Shown here: positions 1 through 11,401 of the stretch, piece after piece | Layout of the letters: the number at the start of each line of letters is the position of its first letter | Numbering within the stretch: position 1 is the first letter of the stretch | NCBI GenBank assembly: GCA_007922225.1 | Contig: ML679962.1 | Span: 39,533,039 to 39,597,038 of the forward strand | Source: Emydura subglobosa | Taxonomy: Eukaryota > Chordata > Testudines > Chelidae | Direction of reading: 5' to 3' | DNA length: 64,000 nucleotides | Notes under the pieces: model-generated | Databases searched by the model: none | What the model saw: the letters and a program-made list of their open reading frames with translations, nothing else | Told to the model about the DNA's origin: nothing | Translations under genes and position numbers: made by a program

Positions 1-430
1 CTGCATATTGTTTGCTTGTGCCCTCTTTTAGTTCTTTATGTATCAAGGCATGTATCAGCCACTCCATTATCTTGCCTGGGATCAGTGTCAGGCTGACAGA
101 CCTATAATTCCCTGCATCATCCCATTTATCCTTTTAAAAAATTGTCACAGTAACTTTCTTCCAGTCTTCTGGAACTTCCCCATGCTTAAAAACTTATTAA
201 AAATCAACATTAATTGTCCTGCAAGCTCCTTGCCAACTGTTTGAAAACACTTGGATGCAAGATATCTGGACTTGCTGATTTTAAAATATCAGACTTTAGT
301 AGCTTTGAGATATTACTGGAATGAAAAAAGCGCTGTTGTCACCATATGATGAGTCTGCCTCATCTGTGTTTTCCCCAAATACAGAACAGAAGTAGTTACT
401 GAAAACGTCTTCTGAGTGGAATCCCTTTGG
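1..430 (-). mobile_element. CR1 LINE ORF2 fragment, antisense
   Basis: The plus strand reads as the complement of a chicken-repeat-1 (CR1) LINE in the middle of ORF2. The signs are the run describing a terminal repair of the reverse transcriptase region and the familiar CR1 antisense wording around 60-200 and 330-420. No open frame of useful length remains on the minus strand, so it is dead. It continues to the left of the window. The call rests on recognition of the family, not on an alignment. Confidence 0.55.
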
Positions 431-434
431 ATGC

Positions 435-700
435 TCCACATTTGGTGAGTGCGCTCCCCGGCGCCTCTAGTCAGAGAATTTTGTCAGCAGTACCTGGCTG
501 GACCGCACATGCGTCTTGCACCTGTGTCTGCAGTTAATTAACACTGTGCCTCCGCTGCCTGCGCCCGCCCCCCACCAGTTCCTTCTCGCCCACCTTTGGT
601 TCGAGTCGGACCTCCCGCAGTGCCTTCATTGATTGACTCAGAAGTGATTGTCACCACTTTGTACCATTTGTGTTTAATAGTTAGATGAGTGTTATTAATC
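435..700 (+). mobile_element. Possible DIRS leader fragment
   Basis: A GC-richer stretch with a CAGTTCCTTCT-type block followed by a GTTAGAT/GTTAGT-like run resembles the leaders of the three DIRS copies later in this window (near 7700, 9990 and 44920). It has no coding content and is flanked by CR1 pieces. This may be a small leftover or a chance resemblance. Confidence 0.28.
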
Positions 701-1485
701 TAGCTACATTCGTTGACTAAGACTTTCTCCTGTTTAAAAAAAAAAATTTCTCATTCCTTTTGTTTGTTACTCAGACTTCTAGCATTGCTGTATAGGCAAT
801 TCAGTAATTTCTTCTCTTCATGCCTTTTGGTTCTTTTGATTAATTTGTTCTCAACTTCTTATTTTCTCCTGGGTGCCGATATCTTCCATCTTTCTACCCT
901 CCCCTTTTGCTATTAGTTTAACCCCCTCCTGACAACTTTTAGCCAGCCTGTCCTCAAGGAGATTGGTCCCTCTTCTACTGAGGTGAGGCCATCCAAATTA
1001 TACAGCCCCATTTTCCCATAGAAGTGGACCCAATGTTCCACAAAATCAAAGTCCTCCACCCTCCACCACTTACCTACCCAGTGATTCACTTCCAGAATTT
1101 TCCATCTTGTCTTTGTGGGACAGGGAAGGATCTCAGAAAATATTGCTTGCATATTCTTCAGCACACTTCCAAGTTCCCTGAAGTCATCTATTATGTGTGA
1201 GATATCCCGCAATACATTAGTGCCAATATGAACATCACCTTCCCGCTGACTTCAGAGGACTATCCAGTCTTAGAATGACATCTCGTGTCTTGGCTGTGGG
1301 AAGACAGCATACTATCTGGTTTGTCTGCTTGTCTCTTGCAGAATGTTCTTTTGATTCTTCCCATTGTTGAATCTCCAACAAAGATTGTCTGTCTTCCTTG
1401 GACAGTTGAAAAACGATGTGGGTAAGCTTGATTTTTGTACAGGTAAAGCCAAGTTGCCATGCCCAGGTGTGTCCTGTACATCTTT
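700..1485 (-). mobile_element. CR1 ORF1 relic with SGNH-esterase-like domain
   Basis: On the minus strand the frames near 1260-1400 contain FVGDSTMGRI, which looks like block I (GDS) of SGNH hydrolases. The frame 913-1212 holds the C-terminal part, with FDFVEHWVHFYGK and NLDGLTSVEEG followed by a terminal RRGLN. Some CR1/L2 ORF1 proteins carry such an esterase domain. In living copies the C-terminal block reads DGLH; here the histidine position is T, so the catalytic triad is broken. Stops and frame changes separate the two parts. It is a pseudogenised retrotransposon ORF, not a host gene. Confidence 0.5.
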
Positions 1486-1548
1486 CCATTCCCTTGGAAC
1501 TGCTGGATCTTGAGAGGTATCATCCATTGTTTCCACATTGAGGACTTG

Positions 1549-1720
1549 GTATAAGAACACAAGAATGGCCATACTGGGTCAGACCAGTGGTCCATCTAGC
1601 CCAGGATCCTGTCTGCCAACAGTGGCCAGTGCCAGGTGCTTCAGAGGAAATGAACAGAACAGGACAATTATCGCGTGATCCACCCACTGTCGTTCAGTGC
1701 CAGCTTTTGGCACTCAGTAT
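1549..1720 (-). mobile_element. CR1-related 3' end, antisense (family copy 1)
   Basis: This stretch matches the block at 33413-33600 closely. Both read 'AATGGCCATACTGG.TCAGACC' and then 'GGTCCATCTAGCCCAG', then share a CAGTGGCCAGTGCCAG run and a GAATGAACAGAAC or similar run. Two copies in one window show it is dispersed. It is a well-known reptile repeat unit, read here as an antisense CR1-type 3' region. Confidence 0.55.
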
Positions 1721-1959
1721 GAAACTTCTACCTGTGTGAAATTCTTCCTGCTTCTTTTCTCTCCGGTCGCCACAGTTGGCTGATCATCCTCTGTCTCCAA
1801 TCATATCAAACGCTGCTGTGACCTTTTGCCTCTGGTAATTACAAACTGCCAGGCCCCCTCTCTGACTTCCTCTCTTACCAATTCCTTTGTGACCAGCTCC
1901 ACTCTTCCTTGAACCTTGGGTACTGATGTTTTGCAAACCTGGCAGTCTAGGAACTGACA

Positions 1960-2045
1960 AAAGTGGGTTGCAGCCCACGAAAGCTTATGCCCGCAGAAAT
2001 TAAATTGGTTAGTATTTAAAGTGCTATAGGACTCTCATTGTTTCA
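1960..2045 (+). mobile_element. Penelope-like element 3' tail
   Basis: The stretch GCAGCCCACGAAAGCTTATG, an AAATTGGTTAGTATTTAAAGTGC-like run and a GGACTCTCATTGTT-like end is the common reptile tail found at the end of Penelope-like copies. The same tail occurs near 22515-22570, 24400-24486 and 26650-26700 in this window. No coding part is attached here. Confidence 0.45.
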
Positions 2046-3789
2046 GCCTCTCTGATTCTCAGTAGCATCTCATCTTGCTTCTCCAATCCAAGAATCTTTT
2101 CCTCCAGCACAGCCACCAACTTACACTTCGTGTATAAGAAATCCCTTCTGGCCTCAAGCAGGAAAGAGAACATGGCACATCTGCTGCAGGTCACCGCCAC
2201 TCTTCCATCACTGGCCATTGTGACATGTCAGGTAGTGCTGATCCTGAAAGGAAAGCCACTCACGTGCCTTCCAAAACTCCCGTTAGCTGCTGCTCTTCAC
2301 AACTAGCTGGGCCAGGCAGCCTGGAGCCTAGACTTCAGCTCCGGCACCTCACCTGTGTATCAGAGCATGTTAGCTACCACCTCTCCCCAACTCACCTAGC
2401 CAGGACAAACCCAGAGAGCTGGATCTGATGGGGGCCTCTCACCCTTCCATCCCCTCCCCTGCTGTAGGAGTCCAAGGGCCCCTTCAGTTCCTTATACTTG
2501 CTCCAAGGGCAGCAAGCTCAGGTCACACACAGGGTCCTCTGTACTTCCCGTGTGGGTTTCTTTTTTCTGTCCCTTGGTTGCTATTGCTTTTGGCTAGTTC
2601 GGCTGGCCGTTGGTCAGCAAGCGTCTCTGAAAGCACCAGGCATGCCCCTGGCAGTGAGGGGCTAGTGAGTCAAAGTGCAGATTGCTCAGTACTAAAGATG
2701 GCCAGTCAGGTGGGCAGCGTCTGCCTTGTCTGTGGCATGATAACCGGGGCCAAGTGGCAGGCCAGTGCTCAGACCGGTCTTGGCTGAGATGCTGCGTGCG
2801 CCACAATGGCAAGGTTTTCAAGGACAGAAATGCAGTGGGCTGTATCATTGGGTGCAGAGACCAGTCTGGCCAGCTGTCAACTCAGCTACAGAAACCACAG
2901 CAATGACCAAGAGAGGCCCCCAGACCAACATCTCTGGGCTCGGTAGAGCGTCAGCCTCCAGCACCGTTAGGAGAAAGGGCTAGTCAGAATCCCCTGCCCC
3001 AGTGCCAGCCGAGAGGGGTGGTAAGACTGCTCTGTCTCTTCTCTCCAGCTAGCCACTGGTCTGGCCTGATTGGCTGTGATGGAGACAGCTGATGCTGTTA
3101 TGCAGGACCTGCCCCTGCTGCATTGTCTGTGCCAAGCTCTCTCTTCTCTGGCTCTGGCTGGCTGCCTTGCTCCCTCTGATTGTTTCTCTGTTTCCCTCCT
3201 GGAGCCTCTTCTGAGCATCAGGGAGGGACCCAAGTGCCTCTTTTGTTCACAGGCCCCCCTCCCTGACAGGCCCTTTGGGCTCAGTGATGAAGACATGCAG
3301 CAAGCAGCCACAGCCCCTAGAGGGAGAGCAGGAGACTCAGCACAGTCAGGAAATGCTGCCCTGCGGGGAGCAGCTCGGGTGCCGTGGAGTGTGGAGACCG
3401 CAGTAGCTCCCTACCAGGAAGAAAAGGGGCCGTAATTCAGGTAACTCCCCCTCCAAATTGGGCAGGTCAGAAGCGGGTGCTCAAAGGAGAAAAGCCCATA
3501 ACAGAGCCTTCCTGGTCCAGGGCAGGGTCCTCTCTTGGACACATCTCCAAAGCGAGGCAGAGACCTGGGAAAAGGGGTCGAGGGCACAGGTTTGCAGTGT
3601 GGTAAAGCTGCAAAACCAGGGTGACTGTGGGCTGTGCACAAGGTGCCTTGTCCCTTTGGGGAGACCCCCACTGCCTGCACTGTTGGGCAGTGCAGGGACA
3701 TGGATAAACTAGAAGGAAGAACAAGTCATGCCAAACCAGCCGAACGTCCTTCTTTGGCAGGCCTGGTGGGTAGTAAGGAAGCAGTAGAC
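2046..3789. other. No recognised feature
   Basis: I see only short frames in conflicting phases, no convincing exon with matching splice sites and no family I can name. Mixed base composition and occasional GC-rich stretches suggest ordinary intergenic or intronic DNA. Confidence 0.4.
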
Positions 3790-4740
3790 ACGATCTGCTT
3801 TGATTCACTGTCCTGCATGACATTCTCATAAGCAGACTAGATAAAATTACCAAAAGGTGAGTGCAAAACTGTTATCAACGGTTAGCTGTCAAACTGGAAG
3901 GGCGTATCTGGGGGGGCCTGCAGGAGTCAGTCAGAGGTCCAGTACGAGTCAATCTGTTGCTGACACTAAGCTGGGAGGAGTTGCAAGCACTTTGGAGGAC
4001 AGGATTAGAATGCGAAACAACCCTGACAAATTGGAGAATGGGTCTGAAATCAACAAGATGAAAGTCAGTAAAGACAAGTGCAAAGGAACACTTGGGAAGG
4101 AAGAGTGAAGTGCTTGACTAGAAAACGGGGAAGAACAGGCTAGGTGGCAGTACTGCTGAGAGAGATCTGGTGGTGATGGTGGATCACAACCTGAATAGGA
4201 GTCAACAGTGTGGTGCAGCTGTGAAAGCGGCTGATATCGCTCTGGGACGTGTTTTCAGGAGTGGGGTACATGAGAGATGGGAGGTAATTGTCCCACACTA
4301 CAGGCGCTGGTGGTGACTTCACTGTGGTGTCCAGCTCTGAGTGCCACACTTCAGGGTCGATGTGGACAAATTGGAGAGACCGCCAAAGGAGACCAACAAC
4401 GACGACGACATGTTTAGAAAACCTGATTTATGAGGAGAGGTTAAAAAACTGGGCATGTTTAGGCTTGAGAAAAGACGACTGAGGGGGAACCTGGTAACAG
4501 TCTTCGAACATCTTCAGGGCTGGTCTCAAGAGGCCTGTGATCAATTGCTCTCCATGTGCGCTGAAGGTAGGACAAGAAGGGATGGGCTTCATCTGCAGCC
4601 AGGGACGGTTGGGTTAGAGAAGAGGAAAAGCTTTCTAATGCTTCGGGTAGTTAAGCTCTGGCACAGGCTTCCATGGGAGGCTGTGACATCCCCATCATGG
4701 GAGGTTTAAAGGGCAGATCCAGCCCTACATTTCTATGAAT
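3790..4740 (+). mobile_element. CR1 LINE: ORF2 C-terminal part and 3' end
   Basis: Broken frames spell reverse-transcriptase pieces in the CR1 order: a LHDILISRLDKI block near 3810, then ADTKLGGVASTLEDRI near 3960-4010 (the residue before the D of the expected ADDTKL box is altered), KMKVSKDKCK near 4050-4080, and VMVDHNLNRSQQCGAAVK near 4170-4230. The 3' part (4400-4740) reads as the classic CR1 tail with CTATGAGGAGAGG-like and GCTTGAGAAAAGA-like blocks and ends in CTATGAATG. Multiple stops make it inactive. Confidence 0.62.
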
Positions 4741-6370
4741 GTGAAAAGAGAGAGGCCCCGCCTGCTGTCCCAGCACACACATCAGCTCTCCTGCCTCTGC
4801 CTCTAACCAAGTAGAGTGCCCAATCCTGCTGGGTCAGGTGAGGGCAGAAGGAAGCTGAGATGAAGCAGCCCCCCAGCCTCCATTGTCCTGTGGTGCCTCT
4901 CTCTGACGTCCCTTCTACCAGCCAATTCTTTGGGCTGGCCCCTTCCCTGGTGCCCAGGCCTCAGACAGCCCTCAGCAGCCTTCCCCCTCCCTACACTCTG
5001 GCTTCCCTGGGCTTCCCTGTGGCTTTAGGCACTCCCTCCTGGGCTTTCCCTGCCATGAGGGGGCCTGGTAGGACCTTTCCTGCTCCTGATCAGTCCCCTT
5101 TAGAGACTTTCCTGAGCCTGGGCTCGGAGCTGGAGTTGAAGAGACGCAGGTCCCAGCACCATGATATTGGGGGGCTGAACCTCATGCCCCTGGCAGACTC
5201 TGGAGCCAGAATCACTGCAGATGCTGTCTGGGCTGTTGGCCCCACCATTCCCACCTTAATCAGGGCTGCCGCCATTTCCTGTCTTGGGCGGAGGGAGGGA
5301 GGCTGCACGGGGGATAGCTGGGAAGCCAGCAGTCAGAGTGCACCGGGGGTTTGCTGTGTTGCTGAGGCCTGTGGGTCAGCAGGGAATGCTCCTGCGCTGG
5401 GACTTAGAACAAAGTCAGCCGGGTCCGTGGCAGCTTCATGGGCAGAAAGAAAGAGGGGCCTCTTACAAAGAGACCTGCCTAGCACCGCTCCACCCCCCCG
5501 TCCATCCTCTGAGCAGCACAGAGCTGGGATTCTGGCTAGCCGGCAGGGCTGGCTGGGTACAGTATGAGAATGGGCACAGGACTGGCGGGCAGGAGCTGGA
5601 GGCCGGTGAGGGAATGGGTCAGTCACCAGATGTCGTAGGAGCTGCTGTTGGGCCTGTGCAGAGGCATGCTCACGGCGCTGGTATCGCTTAGTGCTGCCAA
5701 AGCAGGGCCCAGCGCCTGGCCTAGCCCAGGTGCTCAGTCTGCATTGCCATTGTGCCTGCAGCACGCGTGTCATCCCCAGGCCACTCGTCCTGGTCATGCC
5801 TGGAGACTGGCCCCAGTTGCACTGACCTATTTCCCATGCCTTGCTTCCTGCCATAGTCACTGCAGCAGCCAGCTCCCTCCTCCTCCTGGTGGGAATGCCG
5901 GGGAAAAGCTCCTCCGCTGCTGGAGTGCAGTTCTCCCAGCAAGCTCAGCCCACGCCTGAGAGCCTGCTGCCCCCCGGCCCCGTGCCAGGCGAGGGGTGTT
6001 CTGAGGATGTGAACAGCTCCTCCTCCTCAGCCGGCTGCAAGTGCTTGTGTGGTGTGGGCAGATTGCTTCCCGTGCAGCACCCGTGCTGCTGTTCCAGGCA
6101 GCTCCACCTGCCCTGGGAGTGTGGCGGGCTGGGTGGGCTCCTGTTGAATTGCGTGGGCAGTGGCACAGTAGGTGGCAGGCAGCTCTGGCCTGGCCTCTGA
6201 GCCCAGTCAGAGCTGATGGAGACAGACTCCTCTGTTAATGAGAGAGGACCTGCGTGTCCTGTCTGCAGCGCTAGCAGCACCCCTCTAACTGGCTGGTTTT
6301 ACACAAGTGTCCCAATGCCCTGCTAAGTAGAACATTCCCAGAAGCACCTCATCCTTGTTACCTGGCAACA
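4741..6370. other. No recognised feature (GC-rich)
   Basis: A fairly long open frame (4860-5567) crosses here but is proline/serine/leucine-rich, matches nothing I know, and has other open frames on both strands across the same GC-rich stretch. I read it as chance openness, not a gene. Confidence 0.35.
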
Positions 6371-6668
6371 GCGATAGAGAGCCTCCTCATTGGGACCCTC
6401 CTTGCAGATGATGTCCTGGTGTCCTCTCGCACTGAGGACCCCTCTCCAGGGGAGAGGTCCCACTTATTACGAAGAGACAGGTAATGGTAGTGGGTGATTC
6501 CGTTATTGGAAATATAGATCGTTGGGCTTCTGATGAGTGGGAGAACCACATGGTGAATTGCTTGCTAGGTGTGAAGGTAGCAGATAGCTTGAGACATCTA
6601 GATGGGTTTATGTGCAGTATTGGGGAGGAGCGGTGGTCGCGGTTTGTACCTGTAGTTACCATGTCCCT
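6371..6668 (+). mobile_element. CR1-type ORF1 relic with GDS motif
   Basis: The frame starting at 6484 reads VVGDSVIGNIDRW, then a VNCLLGVKVAD block. This is the block I region of the SGNH-like domain in LINE ORF1 proteins: G-D-S followed, after a gap, by a CLPGAKVxD-like stretch. Upstream, another frame resembles the preceding linker. Only the N-terminal third of the domain is left. Its strand is opposite to that of the relic at 700-1485. Confidence 0.42.
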
Positions 6669-6774
6669 TTGATTATCATTGTTTCAGCAAGTTTCTGTGG
6701 TGTCTTTTACATTAATATCCTGATTTAATACCAGGAACTCAAGTTCACTCATCTTCACATTTAGACTGAGCGAG

Positions 6775-7526
6775 AGACAAGGTGGATGAGGTAACATCTA
6801 TTATTGGACCAACTTCTACTGGTGGGAGAGGGAAGCTTTGGAGCTCCGCAGAGCTCTTCTTCAGGGCTGGGAAAGGCGCTAAGTGTCACAGCTGAATACA
6901 AGGCGGGACAGATGGTTTAGTAGAAGTAGTTCACACGTTTTCTAAGGGACCACGCAGCGTGAAGAGGCCTGTTAACACTTCTCTAGTCACGGGGCAGTTA
7001 GTGGGTTACAGATGGTTGTAATAAGCCATAAAACCAGTGTCTTTATTAAGACCATGATTTTTAATGTCTAATAAAGTTACAAATTTAACTCCTAGGCTCG
7101 TCTTTTGAAGGTGGGGTGCAGGTTTCCTGCAAGGATGAGGACATGGAGGTCAGATATGGAGTGATCATTTCCTGAAAAGTGATCACACAGGGGTGATGTG
7201 GTCTTTTATTATTTTTCTGTATGAGTTCATTCGAGAGCATAGTGATTGTCGGGTTCACCCACATAGGTGTTAGAGGGGCATTTAGTGCTCTGTGTGAGGT
7301 CCACACACGTGATTGGTATGTCCAGGATCCATAGACCTTCAGAAGTGTGTTGTGGGGGGTGCTGTAGTGAAGATATGTCTGCAGGTTTTGCATCTGTTGT
7401 TCTGACAGGGTCTGGTGCTGCTTTGAGTTTTTGGGTCCTGGTCTGTGTGGAGCTTGCCACTGCTGCTGACTGTGGCAAGGCTAGGGGGTTGTTTGAAGTC
7501 CAGAAGACGGGGTTCAGAAAGATTTC
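6775..7526 (-). mobile_element. Penelope-like element with GIY-YIG endonuclease relic
   Basis: On the minus strand the frame around 7240-7450 gives TKCPSNTYVGE, the cysteine-bearing start of a Penelope-type GIY-YIG endonuclease (CxxC, then YVG/YIG). Upstream on the same strand are PDPVRTTDAKPADI and FLNPVFW, matching the linker between reverse transcriptase and endonuclease. Downstream, the frame 7085-7393 holds the HHPCVITFQ stretch. The non-coding 3' part reaches about 6775. Stops and a frame change show it is dead. At 7527 it is cut by DIRS copy A. Confidence 0.65.
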
Positions 7527-9824
7527 ATCTTCTTCGAGTGTTTGCTCATGTTGATTCCATGTTAGGAGTGTGTGCGCCCTCGTGCATGACTGTCGGAGAT
7601 TTTTTTGCCTTAGTGGTATCCATAGGGCCGGCGCTGGTGCCCTCTGGAGCCCCATACTCATGCAGTGATATATGAGGCACCGTCAGCCCTGTGCCCCCTC
7701 AGTTCCTTCTTTCTGCCTGTGACAGTTGTTGGAACAGTTTTCTCTCTTGCATTCGCAAGTGCCTCGTGTTTCTCTCATAGATAGTTGTTAATAGTTCTTA
7801 TGCATAGTTGGTTAGTTAGTAAGTTAGAGATGGTGGTCCCATGAGGGACGTTCACCCAGTGACGGGGCATGCCCTGATCCCCAGGCTCCAAATCATGTTC
7901 TGTTTGCCACAAGCCCTTCCCGCTCAATGGCCCTCACGACAGCTGTTTGACGTGTTCAGGGGACACATGCGTGAGGGATAAGTGTAAGATTTGCAAAGGC
8001 TTCCGGCCACGGACTAAGAAAGACAGGGCCATTCGCCCTGTTACTGGAGGCTGCGCTCAGAACCCTCCCGCTCGGACACAGCACCAGGTACTTCAGCGTC
8101 TGTGCGGAGCCCCCGCTGGCACCGGGCCCTTCTCGACACCATTTGCCTTCGCCGGTGCCGGAGAAGTGGCAAAAGAAACAGCGCGCTGATCGACGCCGTC
8201 CCCTGCGCTGAAGAGGGATAAGAAGGTGGGGTCGGGCAAAGGACCCGGGTCCGGCCAATCACCTGCTCCGGTGCAGCTAGAGCCTGCCTCTCCTCCCAGG
8301 GCAGAAAGCCCTTTGAGGAAGCCACCCTCAACTCCTGGGAGTGGAAGGCGGTCCCTCCACCTAACGGTGTCTTTGACGCCAGAGGCCTTTCAAGCAGCCA
8401 GGGACTTGGTGGCCCCCTCAGTGCCTCCCACTCCACTGGTCTGACCCTCGGCACTGGAGCCAGTAAAGGCACCTGTCTCCAGAGATAGACCCACCATGGG
8501 GCCACCGCAGTGGTCAGTCGACCAGCTCAGTTCCCCATCTCAGCACCGGTCCACAAAACCTTGGGCAAGATCTCTGGTGCCACGTTGAAGGACTCTGCTG
8601 TCTCAACCCCGGTCCCTAGCACTGCGCTCCCAGTCTTCAACCCAGAGGAGAGACTCACCTGCTGTTTGTTGCCGATCTCTATCTCCCTGGTATCAGTCAT
8701 TGTCCTCATGGAGCGCTCACCGTACATTGGCAATGGTCACCAGACTCCCAGTACTGATCCCTGGCACCATGTGGCCCGACACCTCGTCTCATGCTGCCCT
8801 CTTGGCACCATTCCCCTCCAACATGGCACTGCTCAGGGAATCCCGTCACCGGTCACCATCTCCCTGGCACCACTCCCATACTGGAACCCATGAGGGATCC
8901 TGGTGGCACTGGGACCCTACTTGCTCTAGTTCTCTGCAGCTGCGTCCAGAAAACAATCCACAACATTGACTGGCCGGTGTGGGACACAGACTCAGGATCC
9001 GATACTGGCACCGAACCACGGGACCAAGAGGTAGAGATGGCTCCCCTTGAAGAGGAGGAGGTGCTACTCCTTCCCCCAGGTGTTACCATCGTTGTTGTCA
9101 TCCCTGTATGAGGCGGTGGTCAGCCCAGCTCCCTCAATACTGCCCGATGATTTTTGGGCCCACCAAGAACTCCTTCCCCAAGACAGGAGAGGGAAAGGGT
9201 TTGACTCCCAATATTGTCTTATACCAAAGGCCAAAGGAGGCTTCAGACCCATCCTGGACCTATGTTGCCTCAACAGATATCTCAAGAAGTTGAAGTTCCA
9301 CATGGTCTCCCTAACCTCCATCATCCCTTCTCTGGATCCAGGGGACTGATATGCTGTCCTTGACTTAAAGGATGCATATTTCCATTTTCTGAGGCCACAG
9401 GAGATTCCTCCAGTTGGTGGTTGATCAACAACACTACCAATTCACAGCACTGCCCTTTGGCCTCTCTTCCACCTCACAAGTCTTCACAAAATGTATGGCA
9501 GTAGTGGCTGTGAGGCATCAAAGGGTGCACATTTATCCATACCTTGATGACTGGCTCGTCAAGGGCAAGTCACAGTCTCAGGTCCAGCACAGAAAGATTT
9601 CAACTATCCCTATGCTGAGATACTGCAGACTCTGACAGATCTACAGGTCCAACAATCCCAGGCTCGCCTCCCTTTGCAGCCCACTGAGAACTCCATTGCA
9701 GGACTGCCCTACATCTTGCCACCCCAACCATTCAATGTGGCATCAGGGGCCTCTGTATTTCCCTTACCACTCCACCCTGGGGGGCATTAAAAACAATCAC
9801 AACTTCACGTCACAGGCCTATAAA
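7527..9824 (+). mobile_element. DIRS-type retrotransposon copy A (gag joined to RT by deletion)
   Basis: A leader beginning CTTCTTCGAGTGTTTGCTCA is followed by a gag-like region with a zinc-knuckle-like CKICKGF stretch (about 7985), LTPEAFQAARDL near 8370-8405, then an acidic stretch near 9040-9065. The gag frame passes through DDFWAHQELLPQ and runs straight into GKGFDSQYCLIPKAKGG of the reverse transcriptase near 9190, so most of the gag C-terminus and the RT start are missing. DIRS elements normally carry gag, RT-RNase H and a tyrosine recombinase; this copy has no RNase H or recombinase I can see. Confidence 0.62.
9190..9640 (+). pseudogene. DIRS A reverse transcriptase fragment
   Basis: Reverse transcriptase palm motifs are readable in order: IPKAKGGFRPILDLCCLN (about 9222-9275), VLDLKDAYFHF (about 9357-9390, with the catalytic aspartate of the first motif), then after a frameshift HYQFTALPFGLSS and the catalytic box YPYLDDWLVKG at about 9534-9566. 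The LPFGL and YLDD boxes are intact, but a TGA at about 9350 and a frameshift near 9395 break the frame. The motif spacing is that of DIRS/Gypsy-type RTs, not LINE RTs. Confidence 0.7.
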
Positions 9825-11401
9825 AGCCATAGTTCTTCAAGTGTTGGTCCCTGTGTGGATTCCAAACATGGGTGCACATGCATGCCATGCACCGGAGCTG
9901 GAACTGTTCATATTAGTGTCCCATGTGTGCATCGTGCATTGGCCACATGATGCATCTGAGGTCTTATAAGGCTGCACAGGTCAACGCCTCTCCAGTTCCC
10001 TCTGACCACTGCATGGCCAGAGCTGGATCCTCTCTTCCTCCTTGTTTGTATTGCGTAGCTTTTTCTAGGATTGTTGTATATAGTGTTTCAAAGTTTCTTA
10101 GTTTAGTAGGTAGGAATTAGTTAGTAGTTGCTACTTCACCTTGTTCGGAGCATCCCACCCGCCCAGGGGGACTATGCCCTCGCCAAGCCAGTTTTAAAAG
10201 CTGTGCTTCATGTCCACGCTCCTTCTCTGTGAGTGATGAGCACCAATGTTGCCTTTATTGTCTGGGTGAAGCCCACGTCATCACCCACTGCTCTGTCTGC
10301 TGCTGCTTTCCACCGCTTTCCACTTGTGAGGCTTGAGAGTTTCAGCTCTGAAAACACCTTATGGAGGAAGCGATGCATCTGCGTGCACACCCGACTGTGG
10401 CACCGGCAGATTTACTAAAGCGTTCAGCCTCCTGCCCGTGAGTGCTTCTCTGGCTTCTTCCAGGATGGCACTGGTGCCACTGGCGGTTCCGATGAAGCCC
10501 CCATTGTGCTCATAAGAAGCAGTCATGAGCACAAGGGCGGCTTCCCGAGAGGGACCACCTCTAAATGCAGCGTTGCCTCCCTGAACCGCACCAGGTTGGG
10601 TGAGAAGTCGCACAATGATCCAGCTGCTCCATCGCCCAGGAAGTCTAAGATGGAGCACAAGACGAAACATTGTCAAGACCAACTGGCATCGTCTTTGGCC
10701 TGTCGCAGAGCTACTGCCTCCGCCCCAGCTCCATCCACACCGCCAGGACCATCTGGCACCCAGTGCTGTGCGCACCCAGCCACTTGTCTACTCTGACACC
10801 CATGGCAGAACTACTCCTGCCATATGACTGATCCCTACTGTGTCCCGGATCGCCAGGGACCATGCGCCCTCTAGCACTGGTGGATGAACCGCTACTACTT
10901 GGCCACCATCCTACTCCACTACTCTTCTCATTGTCGATCCAGCAGGCCACAATATTGTTGCAGTGTTGCTCCATGCCAGCTCTGATTGTTCCAATGGCAC
11001 TGCCCTTCCCAGACCAATCCTCCAATTCCAAGTGGTCCTCAGAGCAAGACCCTACCTTTTCACCGGCATGCTCTTATAGTCCAGAGCCATGATGTCTGCC
11101 CTATGCACCAGCATATGGACCTACCACTGACACATGGTTCCAGTACCCTCAAGGACCACCGGTACTAGTGGATCCGTATGGTTGGCCTTACTGGCATCCT
11201 TCCCCTACCATGGCCACAGGGCACTGCTGCTACCTCATCATCGGCCTTCACTAGTCTGTACGGCTCCTCCCTCTGTCTATGAGGAATCCCAGGACACCAC
11301 GCCTCCGGTACTGTCAGCAGCACTGTTGGCGCCTGTGCTCAGTTCCCTGTTGTTGACCCTGACAGTCAGTGTTGGTGTGGTCTCCGTGTTCTGTCTGCTG
11401 C

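Noticed and set aside
4860..5567. 235-codon open frame on the plus strand
   Set aside because: No family recognised, overlapped by open frames on the other strand, and composition follows the GC-rich local sequence.
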